Notes: a model not told the origin generated them from the sequence alone. A stretch of DNA of 64,000 nucleotides from Herbinix sp. (GCA_028691795.1 JAQUYQ010000002.1:16456-80455), one strand, 5' to 3'. Shown: positions 25,295 through 34,707, counted from the stretch's first letter. Translations and numbers: made by a program.

Positions 25295-28096
25295 ATGGGG
25301 GTTTTTATAAAAACACGGTTTTATTATAAATGGCTGATATATTTATTAATCATGACGATCGTAATTTCGAATAGCTTCTACGGATTTACAAACCGAGTAT
25401 TGGCAGCACAGACAGGTACGGTTACTGCAACCACCCTGAATGTAAGGATGAAACCTTCTACAACTGCTGATAAGGTACAGCTGAATGGTACCAATGTTTA
25501 TCTGAACAAAGGAGAAACCGTTAATATCCTGGATGAAGATCGAGATTTTTATTATATCTCACTGAAATTTAATGGGAAAACGGTAAAAGGTTATGTACAT
25601 AAAGATTATGTTAAAGTTACGGCTAACAGCCCAACACCTACTGTAACTCCAAAACCAACCGTAACTCCGAAGCCAACCGTAACACCAAAACCAACTGCAA
25701 CTCCAACGCCAAAACCAGGAAGCTCTGTTTCAATCACGAAGAAAGTAGCAATAAAGGCATCCGTTACAGCTACAACCTTGAATGTACGCAGCGGACCGGG
25801 GACAAGCTATTCTAAGGTGGGTAGATTAATTAAGGGTAATTCGGTAACCGTACTTAGTGAAGTAAGGAAAGATGGAATCTGGTGGTATGGTATTTCTTTT
25901 AAGCAAAGCGGAAAGACGATACAGGGATATGCATCCAGTGACTATATTAAACTTACCTTGAGTAGTTCGGTTAAGGCTGAAATATATCCATCTAAATTAA
26001 AAATAAAAGCAAAGGCAGGAAGTAATGCTGCCTATTTAAAATATAAGGGTGGTACGGTAGTAACTCTAAAGAAGGGTAAGAATGTTACTGTCATTGGTGA
26101 GACAACGGTATCCGGAACAAAATGGTTTAAAATATCATTTACAGTGTATGGTGCAAAATTTACCGGATATGCCGAGGCGAATCAGATTAATTTTCGTACT
26201 ACCATAGCGCAGCCAACTGCAACTCCTACTGCAACACCCAAGGCAACGGTAACGCCAAAGCCAACCGTAACACTGACACCCAAGGCAACGGCAACGCCTA
26301 AACCAACCGTAACACCAACACCCAAGGCAACGCCAAAACCAACCGTAGCGCCGACACCCAAGCCGACGGCGACACCTAAACCAACCGTTGCACTAACACC
26401 CAAGCCTACAGTTACTGTCGCACCTACTCCGACTGTAATTCCATTTACACCAACATTATCTGACTCGGGAATATTTGAGGTAAGCAATGTAGTATATGAT
26501 AATATTACGGCTGCTTCAACCGGGTATGTCTGCAATACCACTAACTTAAATGTTTTTGATAATATACAGACATCAATAACCTATTTATTTAACGATTTTT
26601 TCCAGCCGATCTTGTTACAGACAGCACAATCAGTTACGGTGACTCAGGCGTTAACGGTTAGCGGCACTTCGTTTTATAAAATAAATTTTTTGTATTATGG
26701 AGTACAAAAGACAGGTTATGTTATTGCTCAAAATATTTATATCCCTACCCTAAATGCAAATGTAACACAGGCTCCTACATCGACTCCTACACCCACCCCA
26801 GCCAGTAGTACAGATTTTGAGACACAGCTGACACAGGAAGGTTTTCCGGAAAGCTATAAGGTGGCATTAAGAAAATTGCATGCCATTTATCCGAACTGGG
26901 TATTTAAAGCATATAATACCGGTTTGGACTGGAATACAGTAATTGCTGCTGAAAGTAAAGCGGGCAAAAACCTGCTTCCGAACACTAGAGGTGTCGAATG
27001 GAAATCGCTGGATACCGGGGCATATAAGTGGGAAACGGATACCTTTACGGTATATGACGGTACTTATTGGGTAACTGCATCAAAGGCTGCTGTGGAATAC
27101 TATATGGATCCCCGTAACTTTTTGACAGCGAGTGGTATATTCCAGTTTGAATTATTAAAATATCAAAGTGCTTATCAAACAATTACCGGGGTAGAAAATA
27201 TCCTGAAAGGAACTGCTTTATATAATACCTCTTATACCTTTACGGATGATGATGGAAATAAAAAGACCTATACATACGCGGAAACTTTTATTAAAGCGGC
27301 ACACTATTCCGGAGTAAGTCCTTACCATCTGGCCTCCCGTGTGAAACAGGAGGTTGTAACCGGGACCACGACATTAAGCGGCAGTGTATCAGGAACTTAT
27401 ACCGGATACGAAGGTTACTATAACTTTTTTAATATTGGTGCCAGTGACAGTGCCGGTGGGGGTGCAATCGCCAATGGTCTTAAATATGCTAAGAATGGCA
27501 GTGGCAATTTGGCAACTGATTTACAGTATTTATTACCTTGGACAAATCCATACTGTTCCATTGTCGGAGGATCCAGTTTTATCGGTAAAAGTTATATCAA
27601 CCGCGGACAGGATACAATTTACCTTCAGAAATTTAATGTAACTCCGACTACAACCTATTACCATCAATATATGTCCAATGTTGAAGCACCGTTTGCAGAA
27701 GGTAAGAAAGTTATAACAGCATACGGTAGTATGATGGATACACCAATTGTATTTTCCATACCGATTTATCAAAATATGCCGGCTAACGCTGCAGCAACTC
27801 CGAGTAAGATGTACAACCCGAATAATCGGATGAAGAGTCTTAAGGTACTCACGGTGGATGGAAAAGAATTAACGATTACACCTACGTTCAGTCAGACAGT
27901 GATGAATTATGACCTGATTGTTGACAATAGTATTGCATCTGTTAATATTGTAGCAAAAGCAGTTAGTACGAAAGCAACGTTAAGTGGTTGCGGTATTTCA
28001 GCACTCAAGGTTGGTACGAATAAGATTATTATACCTGTTACAGCTGAAAATGGAGATGTAGCAAATTATACAGTTACTATCGTAAGATCAGAATAA
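25295..28096 (+). CDS. Secreted SH3-domain N-acetylglucosaminidase
   Basis: About 933 residues. ATG 25295 gives a clean signal peptide (hydrophobic core about 11-33, ending VLAAQ) and follows AAGGAG. SH3-type wall-binding domains lie at about 36-110, 150-215, 220-295 and, diverged, 375-480. They are separated by Thr/Pro/Lys linkers made of TPKPTV-type repeats. A LytG-like glucosaminidase domain spans about 520-810 and includes AAHYSGVSPYHLASRVKQEV, with the likely catalytic Glu in KQEV, and YNFFNIGA. A cadherin-like beta-sandwich closes the protein (about 840-933). It would cut peptidoglycan glycan strands in growth or cell separation. The next gene shares the cadherin-like domain. Confidence 0.9.
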   Translation: MGVFIKTRFYYKWLIYLLIMTIVISNSFYGFTNRVLAAQTGTVTATTLNVRMKPSTTADKVQLNGTNVYLNKGETVNILDEDRDFYYISLKFNGKTVKGYVHKDYVKVTANSPTPTVTPKPTVTPKPTVTPKPTATPTPKPGSSVSITKKVAIKASVTATTLNVRSGPGTSYSKVGRLIKGNSVTVLSEVRKDGIWWYGISFKQSGKTIQGYASSDYIKLTLSSSVKAEIYPSKLKIKAKAGSNAAYLKYKGGTVVTLKKGKNVTVIGETTVSGTKWFKISFTVYGAKFTGYAEANQINFRTTIAQPTATPTATPKATVTPKPTVTLTPKATATPKPTVTPTPKATPKPTVAPTPKPTATPKPTVALTPKPTVTVAPTPTVIPFTPTLSDSGIFEVSNVVYDNITAASTGYVCNTTNLNVFDNIQTSITYLFNDFFQPILLQTAQSVTVTQALTVSGTSFYKINFLYYGVQKTGYVIAQNIYIPTLNANVTQAPTSTPTPTPASSTDFETQLTQEGFPESYKVALRKLHAIYPNWVFKAYNTGLDWNTVIAAESKAGKNLLPNTRGVEWKSLDTGAYKWETDTFTVYDGTYWVTASKAAVEYYMDPRNFLTASGIFQFELLKYQSAYQTITGVENILKGTALYNTSYTFTDDDGNKKTYTYAETFIKAAHYSGVSPYHLASRVKQEVVTGTTTLSGSVSGTYTGYEGYYNFFNIGASDSAGGGAIANGLKYAKNGSGNLATDLQYLLPWTNPYCSIVGGSSFIGKSYINRGQDTIYLQKFNVTPTTTYYHQYMSNVEAPFAEGKKVITAYGSMMDTPIVFSIPIYQNMPANAAATPSKMYNPNNRMKSLKVLTVDGKELTITPTFSQTVMNYDLIVDNSIASVNIVAKAVSTKATLSGCGISALKVGTNKIIIPVTAENGDVANYTVTIVRSE
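25640..25710 (+). repeat. In-gene Thr/Pro/Lys linker repeats (first tract)
   Basis: Tandem near-copies of the codons for TPKPTV inside the wall hydrolase gene. A second, longer tract lies at about 26210-26450. Such tracts expand and contract by slippage and act as flexible spacers between wall-binding domains. Confidence 0.7.
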
Positions 28097-28175
28097 ACTC
28101 AGCAATAATTATTTGCTGTTACCGTACCGTGATAAAATAGTAAATTTAATGCATAAAGCTTATACTTTAAAGTAA

Positions 28176-28205
28176 CCGGCCGCGGGTTTACAACCTGTCG
28201 GCCGG
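28176..28205 (+). terminator. GC-rich hairpin after the wall hydrolase
   Basis: CCGGCCG at 28176-28182 pairs with CGGCCGG at 28199-28205, with GGGTT/AACCT continuing inside. It is much more GC-rich than the surroundings. Only ATATT follows, so terminator function is uncertain. Confidence 0.5.
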
Positions 28206-28216
28206 ATATTACTATA

Positions 28217-28295
28217 GGAGGAGAAATCCTCCGAAAACAGGGAGGTTAAATCCTCCTTACAAACCAAGGAGGAGAAATCCTCCAAAAACAGGAGG
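28217..28295 (+). promoter_or_regulatory. Three tandem Shine-Dalgarno/anti-Shine-Dalgarno hairpins
   Basis: Three consecutive stem-loops at 28217-28232, 28241-28256 and 28268-28283 have GGAGG on the left arm and CCTCC on the right. Two have a GAAA tetraloop. The true ribosome site GGAGG at 28291-28295 follows 8 bases before the cohesin gene ATG. Each CCTCC could pair with the true site instead of its own partner. The leader may therefore control translation or act as a ribosome stand-by/decoy array. Confidence 0.7.
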
Positions 28296-28303
28296 ATTGG
28301 AAT

Positions 28304-29518
28304 ATGATAAATAGAATAAAAAAATATCTGGGTGTATTCTTATTGCTGCTTATAGCTGGAAGCCTGATTACGGCAAAACCTTGTCTGGCAGCCAGTGCAA
28401 AAGTAGATTTAACCTCTGACAATACTGAAGTTACAGTGGGTGATACGATACATGCTTATATAAAAATTAATTCTGGGACTACGTTTGGAGCTTTTGAAGC
28501 AAACTTAACCTATGATGATAGTATTTTAGAATATGAAGGTGGAGCAGCAGTCATAACCGGAGGCAATGGGTTCCTAAAAATATCGGATATGGACATTGCT
28601 GAGGTCACCACTTCCAGAAAATATGCTTTAGAATTTAAGACACTTAAGGTGGGAGAATGTAAATTATCCTTCAGTGATCTCATGGTATATGACGAGTCAG
28701 GGAATGAAATGCCGGTTTCAAGCGATGAATTGGCAATAAAGGTGAATGCGAAAGAAACAGCTTCAGCTGATGCGAATTTAAAATCCTTAATCACGAGTCC
28801 TACAGATATTACACCAACATTTGACAAAAACATTCTGGAATATAGTGTAAATGTTGGTAATGAGACAGAAAAACTAATCATTACTGCAATACCGGAAGAT
28901 AATAAGGCGAATGTTTCAATTTTAGGTAATGATTTTCTGAAAGAAGGAGAAAATAAAATTATCATTACTGTATTAGCTGAATCAGGAGATGTCATAGAAT
29001 ATACTATAAATGTATTTCGTGAATATTCACCAGAGAATGTATCCGGTTCGGACAATGTCACAGTAACACCTGCAGCAGCTCAGGGTTCATTTGAAATAGT
29101 ACAGAGCAATGGTGTAAAATATGCCGTATTTAGTGGTAATTATAAATTAATCGAACCAGGCAATGAGGTTGTAATACCCGAGGGTTATAATAAAACCGTA
29201 GTAACGATAACCGGCATTTCCATAACAGCATTTGTTCCAAATAATGATACGGAAAGCGAATTTATTCTGATTTATGCTGCGAATTCCTCAGGAGAAGAAG
29301 GATTTTATCAATATGACCGAATTGAAAAAACCCTACAGCGTTATGTGGCTGGTTCCGGCAATTCAAATGTTAATAATCAATCAAATGATTATCGTTCAAA
29401 ACTCAATAAAGCAGCTGTTGTAATAGCAGCCTTAAGTGCGCTGAGTATATTATTGATTTCCATTGTAATTTGGATATTTATTAAATTAAAAGGGGATAAG
29501 AAGGATGATTTAGAATAA
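28304..29518 (+). CDS. Membrane-anchored cohesin-domain protein
   Basis: 404 residues. The signal peptide (about 1-30, ending CLAAS) leads into a cohesin-like domain at about 31-150 (VTVGDTIHAYIKINS, FGAFEANLTYDDSILEY). A cadherin-like beta-sandwich follows at about 158-240, then a linker and one C-terminal membrane helix (about 371-393) with a KKDD-type basic/acidic tail. Cohesins bind dockerins in cellulosomes, but lone cohesin-like domains also occur in other surface proteins. No dockerin is encoded in the window. Translation is probably governed by the tandem hairpins in its leader. It may work with the adjoining wall hydrolase, which has the same C-terminal domain type. Confidence 0.8.
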   Translation: MINRIKKYLGVFLLLLIAGSLITAKPCLAASAKVDLTSDNTEVTVGDTIHAYIKINSGTTFGAFEANLTYDDSILEYEGGAAVITGGNGFLKISDMDIAEVTTSRKYALEFKTLKVGECKLSFSDLMVYDESGNEMPVSSDELAIKVNAKETASADANLKSLITSPTDITPTFDKNILEYSVNVGNETEKLIITAIPEDNKANVSILGNDFLKEGENKIIITVLAESGDVIEYTINVFREYSPENVSGSDNVTVTPAAAQGSFEIVQSNGVKYAVFSGNYKLIEPGNEVVIPEGYNKTVVTITGISITAFVPNNDTESEFILIYAANSSGEEGFYQYDRIEKTLQRYVAGSGNSNVNNQSNDYRSKLNKAAVVIAALSALSILLISIVIWIFIKLKGDKKDDLE

Positions 29519-29549
29519 TACTTCCGGTATTACCTTAAAGCAATAATAC

Positions 29550-29592
29550 TTGACAAAATACCGCAACTTGTTATACTAATAGTATAACAAGT
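29550..29592 (+). promoter_or_regulatory. Promoter with overlapping operator for the gntR-mcsA-mcsB-clpC operon
   Basis: TTGACA at 29550-29555 and TATACT at 29572-29577 (16-base spacing) form a sigma-A promoter. A perfect inverted repeat with 11-base arms (ACTTGTTATAC, spacer TAATA, GTATAACAAGT) spans 29566-29592 and covers the -10. The first gene encodes a GntR-type repressor, so self-repression is likely. A third GTATAAC half-site follows at 29591. Confidence 0.8.
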
Positions 29593-29685
29593 ATAACGGT
29601 GATAAAGTACCAGGAAGTAGTATATTTTTATTTTTACTGCATTTAAATAATACCAAATAACTAGTACTATAACGAGGTGATCCTT

Positions 29686-30060
29686 ATGTATTTACAAATT
29701 GATTTTAATAGTGATGAAGCAATCTATATCCAGCTAAGGAATCAAATCATCTATGGTATTGCTACCTCACAATTGCAGGTGGGAGAGAATTTACCTTCGG
29801 TGAGGGATTTGGCAGAAGATGTTGGTATCAATATGCACACTGTTAATAAAGCATATACTATTTTAAAACAAGAGGGTTATTTAAAACTCGACAGGAGAAA
29901 AGGTGCAGTAATTGCAATCGATATCGACAAATTACAAGCGATAAAAGAGATGAGAGAGGACTTACGAGTAGTATTGGCAAAGGCGTTTTGCAAGAATATC
30001 AGTTGTGTGGAGGCGCATGAAATTGTAAATGATATATTTGGCGAATTTGAAAGGGGGTAA
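29686..30060 (+). CDS. GntR-family (YtrA subfamily) transcriptional regulator
   Basis: 124 residues from ATG 29686, with GAGGTGA 5 bases ahead. A winged helix at about 8-75 contains IYIQLRNQIIYGIATSQLQ, LPSVRDLAEDVGINMHTVNKAY and YLKLDRRKGAVI. The short C-terminal tail (about 45 residues) lacks a ligand domain, which marks the YtrA subfamily. These usually repress their own operon, often with ABC transporters. Here the gene leads mcsA-mcsB-clpC, the place normally taken by ctsR. The operator at 29566-29592 overlaps the promoter. It may therefore be the stress-operon repressor in this lineage. Confidence 0.9.
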   Translation: MYLQIDFNSDEAIYIQLRNQIIYGIATSQLQVGENLPSVRDLAEDVGINMHTVNKAYTILKQEGYLKLDRRKGAVIAIDIDKLQAIKEMREDLRVVLAKAFCKNISCVEAHEIVNDIFGEFERG

Positions 30061-30065
30061 TCACT

Positions 30066-30614
30066 ATGTTATGTGATAGATGCCAAAAGAGAGATGCAAA
30101 GATATTATACACGGAGATTATTAACGGAGTTAAGAAGGAACAACATCTTTGTGAAGAATGTGCTACTGATTATACATCCTTTCAAATGGAAAAGCCGTTA
30201 CTTAACAGCGATTTAACACTAGGAGATCTACTTTCAACTTTACTGGATAATTACACAGTCGTAGATAAGAAACAATCCGGAGAAGCTAATTCAACAGTCG
30301 TTTGTAGTAATTGCGGCACCTCATATGAAGAATTCATTCAAAAAGGCCGATTTGGCTGTTCTAAGTGTTATAACAGCTTCAGCAGCCATTTAGGTAAGAC
30401 TTTTAAAGGGATTCAGGGTGCACAATTTCATACTGGAAAACGTCCAAAAGGTTATATAACTGCCGGTTCGGAACGGACTATGAAAGATTTTACCGAGATA
30501 GAGAAACTTTCACTAAAGCTGCAAGAAGCAATTGAGAAGGAGGAATTTGAGGAAGCAGCAAGGCTTCGTGATTTTATAAAACAGATGAAGAAGGAGGAGA
30601 CGAACAATGCTTAA
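30066..30614 (+). CDS. mcsA: McsA, activator of the arginine kinase McsB
   Basis: 182 residues. Zinc-binding cysteine pairs at the start (CDRCQKRD and CEECATD) and middle (CSNCG and CSKCY), and a UVR motif at the C-terminus (LQEAIEKEEFEEAARLRDFI), are the complete McsA plan. It binds and activates McsB and adapts ClpC. It starts 5 bases after the GntR gene and overlaps mcsB by 8 bases. Confidence 0.93.
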   Translation: MLCDRCQKRDAKILYTEIINGVKKEQHLCEECATDYTSFQMEKPLLNSDLTLGDLLSTLLDNYTVVDKKQSGEANSTVVCSNCGTSYEEFIQKGRFGCSKCYNSFSSHLGKTFKGIQGAQFHTGKRPKGYITAGSERTMKDFTEIEKLSLKLQEAIEKEEFEEAARLRDFIKQMKKEETNNA

Positions 30615-31650
30615 ATGGTACGAACAGATGGTTCCTGACAGTGATGTTGTGATCTCCAGTCGAATAAGGCTTGCAAGGAATCTGGATAACTATCCGTTCT
30701 CATCAAAAATCACAGAGGAACAGGCAACAGCCTTGGTAAATGAGGTAAAGGGTGTTGCAGCTTCTTTAACGGAACAGGAAAAAAGAAAATTTTATACCTG
30801 CAATATAAGCACCTTAAGTGATATTGATAAGACAGCTATGGTGGAACGCCATATTGTTAGCCCATTGTTGGCAGAAAAGGAGCAAACGACCGGATTGATC
30901 CTCTCTGAGGATGAGACGATCAGCATCATGATTAATGAAGAGGATCATGTAAGGATTCAAGCAATTGTCGGCGGTTTAAATTTAGAGCAGGCTTATCAAG
31001 AGGCAGATCATGTTGATGATTTAGCTTATCATAAATTGCATTTTGCCTATGATGAAAAATATGGTTATCTAACGGCGTGCCCAACTAATGCCGGAACAGG
31101 GATGCGTGCTTCCTGTATGGTATTTTTGCCGGCACTCAGTTCAGCAAGAATGATACAGAAGCTGATAGAAGAGGTTGGTAAATACGGAGTTACCGTCCGT
31201 GGGATCTACGGAGAAGGAACAAAGAGCCTTGGCAATATTTATCAGATATCAAACCAAAAAACAATGGGAATTTCAGAAAATGAAATTATAGAGAATCTGA
31301 AAAGAATTGTATCTCAGGTAGTAAAGCAAGAGAGAAAAAGACGAGAATATATGTTGTCCGTCGGTGCAGATGAAATACAGGATCAGGTATATCGATCCTA
31401 TGGAGTACTAAAATATGCAAGACAGATATCTTCGGATGATGCAATGACTTTACTTTCACAATTAAAATTTGGTGCGGATTGCGGACTTATAGAATTTGAC
31501 AGGGAATTCAACATCCATAAATTAATGATGGGAGTACAACCCGGCAGCCTTCAATGGACACTTGGTAAAAATGTAGGAAGTGTAACCAGAGATCAATCAA
31601 GGGCGGAATATATCAGAAAAGAATTACCTGCCATTATAAATAATCTATAA
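30607..31650 (+). CDS. mcsB: Protein-arginine kinase McsB
   Basis: 347 residues of the ATP:guanido phosphotransferase fold. SSRIRLARNL binds ATP, INEEDHVRIQ is the guanidino-binding acidic loop, and CPTNAGTGMRASCM carries the phosphagen-kinase cysteine region. In Bacillus it phosphorylates arginines of unfolded proteins and of CtsR, marking them for ClpCP. No CtsR is in this cluster, so its regulatory target here is open. It overlaps mcsA and is followed by clpC. Confidence 0.95.
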   Translation: MLKWYEQMVPDSDVVISSRIRLARNLDNYPFSSKITEEQATALVNEVKGVAASLTEQEKRKFYTCNISTLSDIDKTAMVERHIVSPLLAEKEQTTGLILSEDETISIMINEEDHVRIQAIVGGLNLEQAYQEADHVDDLAYHKLHFAYDEKYGYLTACPTNAGTGMRASCMVFLPALSSARMIQKLIEEVGKYGVTVRGIYGEGTKSLGNIYQISNQKTMGISENEIIENLKRIVSQVVKQERKRREYMLSVGADEIQDQVYRSYGVLKYARQISSDDAMTLLSQLKFGADCGLIEFDREFNIHKLMMGVQPGSLQWTLGKNVGSVTRDQSRAEYIRKELPAIINNL

Positions 31651-31727
31651 AGCAGTTTAAAAAATCATAAAATGGAATAATACAGATAGAACAATAGAGT
31701 ACTCTCAGTTGGAATGGAGGACATAAA

Positions 31728-34184
31728 ATGTACGATAAATTTACTGAAAATGCAAAAAATGCTATAAATTTAGCAAAGGATATCGCATACCGATTGTCAC
31801 ATAACTACATTGGTACAGAGCATCTGCTCATCGGCTTGATGGAGGTAGAAGGTGTTGCGTCGAAAATATTGGAAGAGAACGGTGTAACAGTAGATAAGGT
31901 GTTGGAGCTTGTGAATCAATTGATTGCTCCAAACAACGGCGTGGAAATGATGGATGGAGGAAGCTTTACTCCAAGATCAAAACGCATTATTGATCAAAGT
32001 TACAAGGAAGCTGCCAAATTAAAGGCCTCTTTAGTAGGGACGGAGCATATCCTTATAGCTCTGATTAAGGAATCGGATTGTATTGCAGTTCGACTTTTAA
32101 ATACTTTAGGCGTAAATGTTCAAAAGGTTTATATTGATATTTTAACAGCATCGGGAATTGATGTCAGCGCAGCGAAAACCGAATATTCCGCTGGGAAAGG
32201 CGGTAAAGCAAAGGGAAAGACTTCTACTACTCCTACGCTTGATCAATACAGCCGTGATTTAACGGAATATGCAAGAGAAGGAAAATTAGACCCTGTAATA
32301 GGAAGGGAAAGTGAAATTCAAAGAGTGGTTCAAATATTAAGCCGTAGAACCAAGAATAACCCTTGCCTGGTAGGTGAGCCAGGCGTTGGTAAGACAGCAG
32401 TTGCGGAAGGTCTTGCCTTGAAAATAATAGAAGGAAACATTCCGGATACGATCAAAGAAAAGAGAGTTGTTACACTCGATTTATCAGGAATGGTAGCAGG
32501 GTCAAAATACCGCGGTGAGTTTGAGGAAAGAATTAAGAAAGTAATCAGTGAAGTAATTGCTGATGGCAATGTACTACTGTTTATCGATGAAATTCATACG
32601 ATAATTGGGGCAGGTGGAGCAGAAGGCGCCATTGATGCCTCTAATATACTAAAACCATCCTTGGCACGAGGGGAGCTTCAGATTATCGGTGCTACCACTA
32701 GAGAAGAATACCGCAAGTATATTGAGAAGGATGCTGCACTGGAGAGAAGATTTCAACCGGTGGTTGTAGAGGAGCCCTCTGAAGAGGAAACAGTTAAAAT
32801 ACTATTCGGATTACGTGATAAATATGAGGCGCACCATCAGGTTCGCATTACCGATGGGGCTTTAGAAGCAGCTGTAAAATTATCAAGCCGTTATATTAAC
32901 GACAGATATCTACCGGATAAAGCAATTGATTTAATGGATGAAGCAGCATCAAAGGTACGATTAAGTACGTATACTTCATCTCCAGAGATAAAGAATTTAG
33001 AACTCGATATTAAACGCCTGGAAGATGAAAAGGAAAAGGCGATCAAAGCCGAAGCCTATGAAAGAGCCGGTGAGATAAAAAAACAGCAGGAGGAAATGAG
33101 CGAGGAACTGGAAAAGCAAAAGGTCCTGGATGAAAAACAGAAATTAGAGAAGCAATTAGTTGTAAGCGAGAATGAAATTGCAGAAATTGTAGCGAGCTGG
33201 ACAAAAATACCTGTAAAGAAGCTGGCTGAAGAAGAAACAGAGCGTCTGCAGAATCTTGAAACGATCCTTCATAAAAGAGTAGTTGGTCAGGAGGAGGCGG
33301 TTGGTGCTGTAGCGAAAGCAATTCGACGTGGCAGAGTGGGTCTGAAGGATCCGAACCGTCCAATTGGTTCCTTCTTATTCCTGGGACCTACTGGTGTTGG
33401 TAAGACAGAGTTGTCGAAAGCATTAGCAGAAGCGATGTTTGGCAGTGAAAATTCAATTATACGCGTCGATATGTCCGAATATATGGAAAAACACAGCGTA
33501 AGTAAGCTGATTGGTTCCCCTCCGGGATATGTAGGATATGATGAAGGCGGTCAGCTAAGCGAGAAAGTCAGACAAAATCCATATTCGGTTATATTGTTTG
33601 ATGAGATTGAAAAAGCACATCCGGATGTATTTAATATACTGCTACAGGTGTTGGACGATGGCCATATTACCGATGCCCAAGGTAGAAAAGTAAGTTTTAA
33701 GAATACAATCATTATAATGACCTCAAATGCTGGAGCTCAAAATATTATTGCTCCAAAGCGCCTTGGCTTTGCTTCTGTCATTGACGAGAAAGAAGATTAT
33801 AAGCGTATGAAGGAAGGCGTAATGGATGAGGTTAAAAAGATATTTAAGCCGGAATTCATTAACCGAATTGATGAGATTATCGTATTCCATTCGCTGACGA
33901 AGGAAGACATCAATAGTATTGTTGTAATTATGATTGCATCCATTGCTAAGAGAAGCAAAACACAGATGAACATTGCATTGGAGACAAGTGACGAAGTGGT
34001 TACTCATATAGCGGAGGTAGGATTTGACGCAAAATATGGTGCAAGACCGCTAAGAAGGGCAATCCAAACGAATATTGAAGATAAGCTGGCAGAAGCAATT
34101 TTAGCAGCCACAATTAAAGAAGGGGATACAGTTCGGATTGAATACCTTGACAATGAAATGGTAGTCCAGGTAAAAAATAAATAA
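31728..34184 (+). CDS. clpC: ATP-dependent Clp protease ATPase subunit ClpC
   Basis: 818 residues, class I Hsp100. Two Clp-N repeats (about 3-66 and 80-140), which bind McsB/McsA-type adaptors, precede AAA1 (Walker A GEPGVGKTA, Walker B VLLFIDEIH), a middle domain with a UVR-like KAEAYERAGEIKKQQEEM, and AAA2 (GPTGVGKTE, SPPGYVGYDEGGQ, TSNAGAQ). It unfolds phosphoarginine-tagged or aggregated proteins for ClpP. GGAGG stands ahead of the ATG, 77 bases after mcsB, in the same operon. Confidence 0.97.
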   Translation: MYDKFTENAKNAINLAKDIAYRLSHNYIGTEHLLIGLMEVEGVASKILEENGVTVDKVLELVNQLIAPNNGVEMMDGGSFTPRSKRIIDQSYKEAAKLKASLVGTEHILIALIKESDCIAVRLLNTLGVNVQKVYIDILTASGIDVSAAKTEYSAGKGGKAKGKTSTTPTLDQYSRDLTEYAREGKLDPVIGRESEIQRVVQILSRRTKNNPCLVGEPGVGKTAVAEGLALKIIEGNIPDTIKEKRVVTLDLSGMVAGSKYRGEFEERIKKVISEVIADGNVLLFIDEIHTIIGAGGAEGAIDASNILKPSLARGELQIIGATTREEYRKYIEKDAALERRFQPVVVEEPSEEETVKILFGLRDKYEAHHQVRITDGALEAAVKLSSRYINDRYLPDKAIDLMDEAASKVRLSTYTSSPEIKNLELDIKRLEDEKEKAIKAEAYERAGEIKKQQEEMSEELEKQKVLDEKQKLEKQLVVSENEIAEIVASWTKIPVKKLAEEETERLQNLETILHKRVVGQEEAVGAVAKAIRRGRVGLKDPNRPIGSFLFLGPTGVGKTELSKALAEAMFGSENSIIRVDMSEYMEKHSVSKLIGSPPGYVGYDEGGQLSEKVRQNPYSVILFDEIEKAHPDVFNILLQVLDDGHITDAQGRKVSFKNTIIIMTSNAGAQNIIAPKRLGFASVIDEKEDYKRMKEGVMDEVKKIFKPEFINRIDEIIVFHSLTKEDINSIVVIMIASIAKRSKTQMNIALETSDEVVTHIAEVGFDAKYGARPLRRAIQTNIEDKLAEAILAATIKEGDTVRIEYLDNEMVVQVKNK

Positions 34185-34292
34185 TATAAATAGTAGAAAT
34201 TGCTCGATATATCGTATATAATGAAAGAAAGTATTTCGTTAGAATTATATATTACTTTTTCGATATATAAATACTATTAGGAGGATTATACA

Positions 34293-34706
34293 ATGGCAGT
34301 TATAGAAGAGTTAATACGCAAGGAAAGCGATGGGACAATTAGCTTTGGGAATTACACGTTAAAAGTAAAATCAAAAGTTTCTGATTTCGAGCATCAGGGA
34401 GATTTGTATAAAGTAAAGACCTTTAATGAAATAACCAAGCTAGAGAAAAATGGGATGTTTGTCTACGAATCGGTGCCTGGTACTGCCGTGTTCCACTTAG
34501 ATACAAAGGGAAACAATTTATGCTTCGAGGTTAATGGCAATGATACAGCTCAAATAACCTTAGAACTGGAAGCTGAGAAAGAATACGAAATATTTAAGAA
34601 TGATTTAAATTTGGGAAGAATGAAAACAAATTTAGGTGGAAAGCTTGTATTAAGTCTGGATCTTGCTGAAGAAGAAAAGGATGTTATAAAGGTGGTTAAA
34701 CTTTAA
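34293..34706 (+). CDS. Conserved protein of unknown function, 137 residues
   Basis: A small, probably all-beta, cytoplasmic protein starting MAVIEELIRKESDGTISFG. Related Lachnospiraceae proteins are, from memory, sometimes labelled endosialidase, a name no motif here supports. No signal peptide, membrane segment or catalytic pattern is visible. AGGAGG precedes the ATG, and the stop lies one base before radA, so the two are co-translated. The link to radA and clpC suggests a stress or housekeeping role, no more. Confidence 0.75.
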   Translation: MAVIEELIRKESDGTISFGNYTLKVKSKVSDFEHQGDLYKVKTFNEITKLEKNGMFVYESVPGTAVFHLDTKGNNLCFEVNGNDTAQITLELEAEKEYEIFKNDLNLGRMKTNLGGKLVLSLDLAEEEKDVIKVVKL

Positions 34707-34707
34707 T

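Noticed and set aside
25640-26450. Possible CRISPR-like array from regularly repeated bases
   Set aside because: The repeats are codon-level repeats of a Pro/Thr linker inside an open gene, with no unique spacers.
26182-26541. Minus-strand frame of Val/Gly repeats in the wall-hydrolase gene
   Set aside because: An antisense reading of the Thr/Pro/Lys linker repeats.
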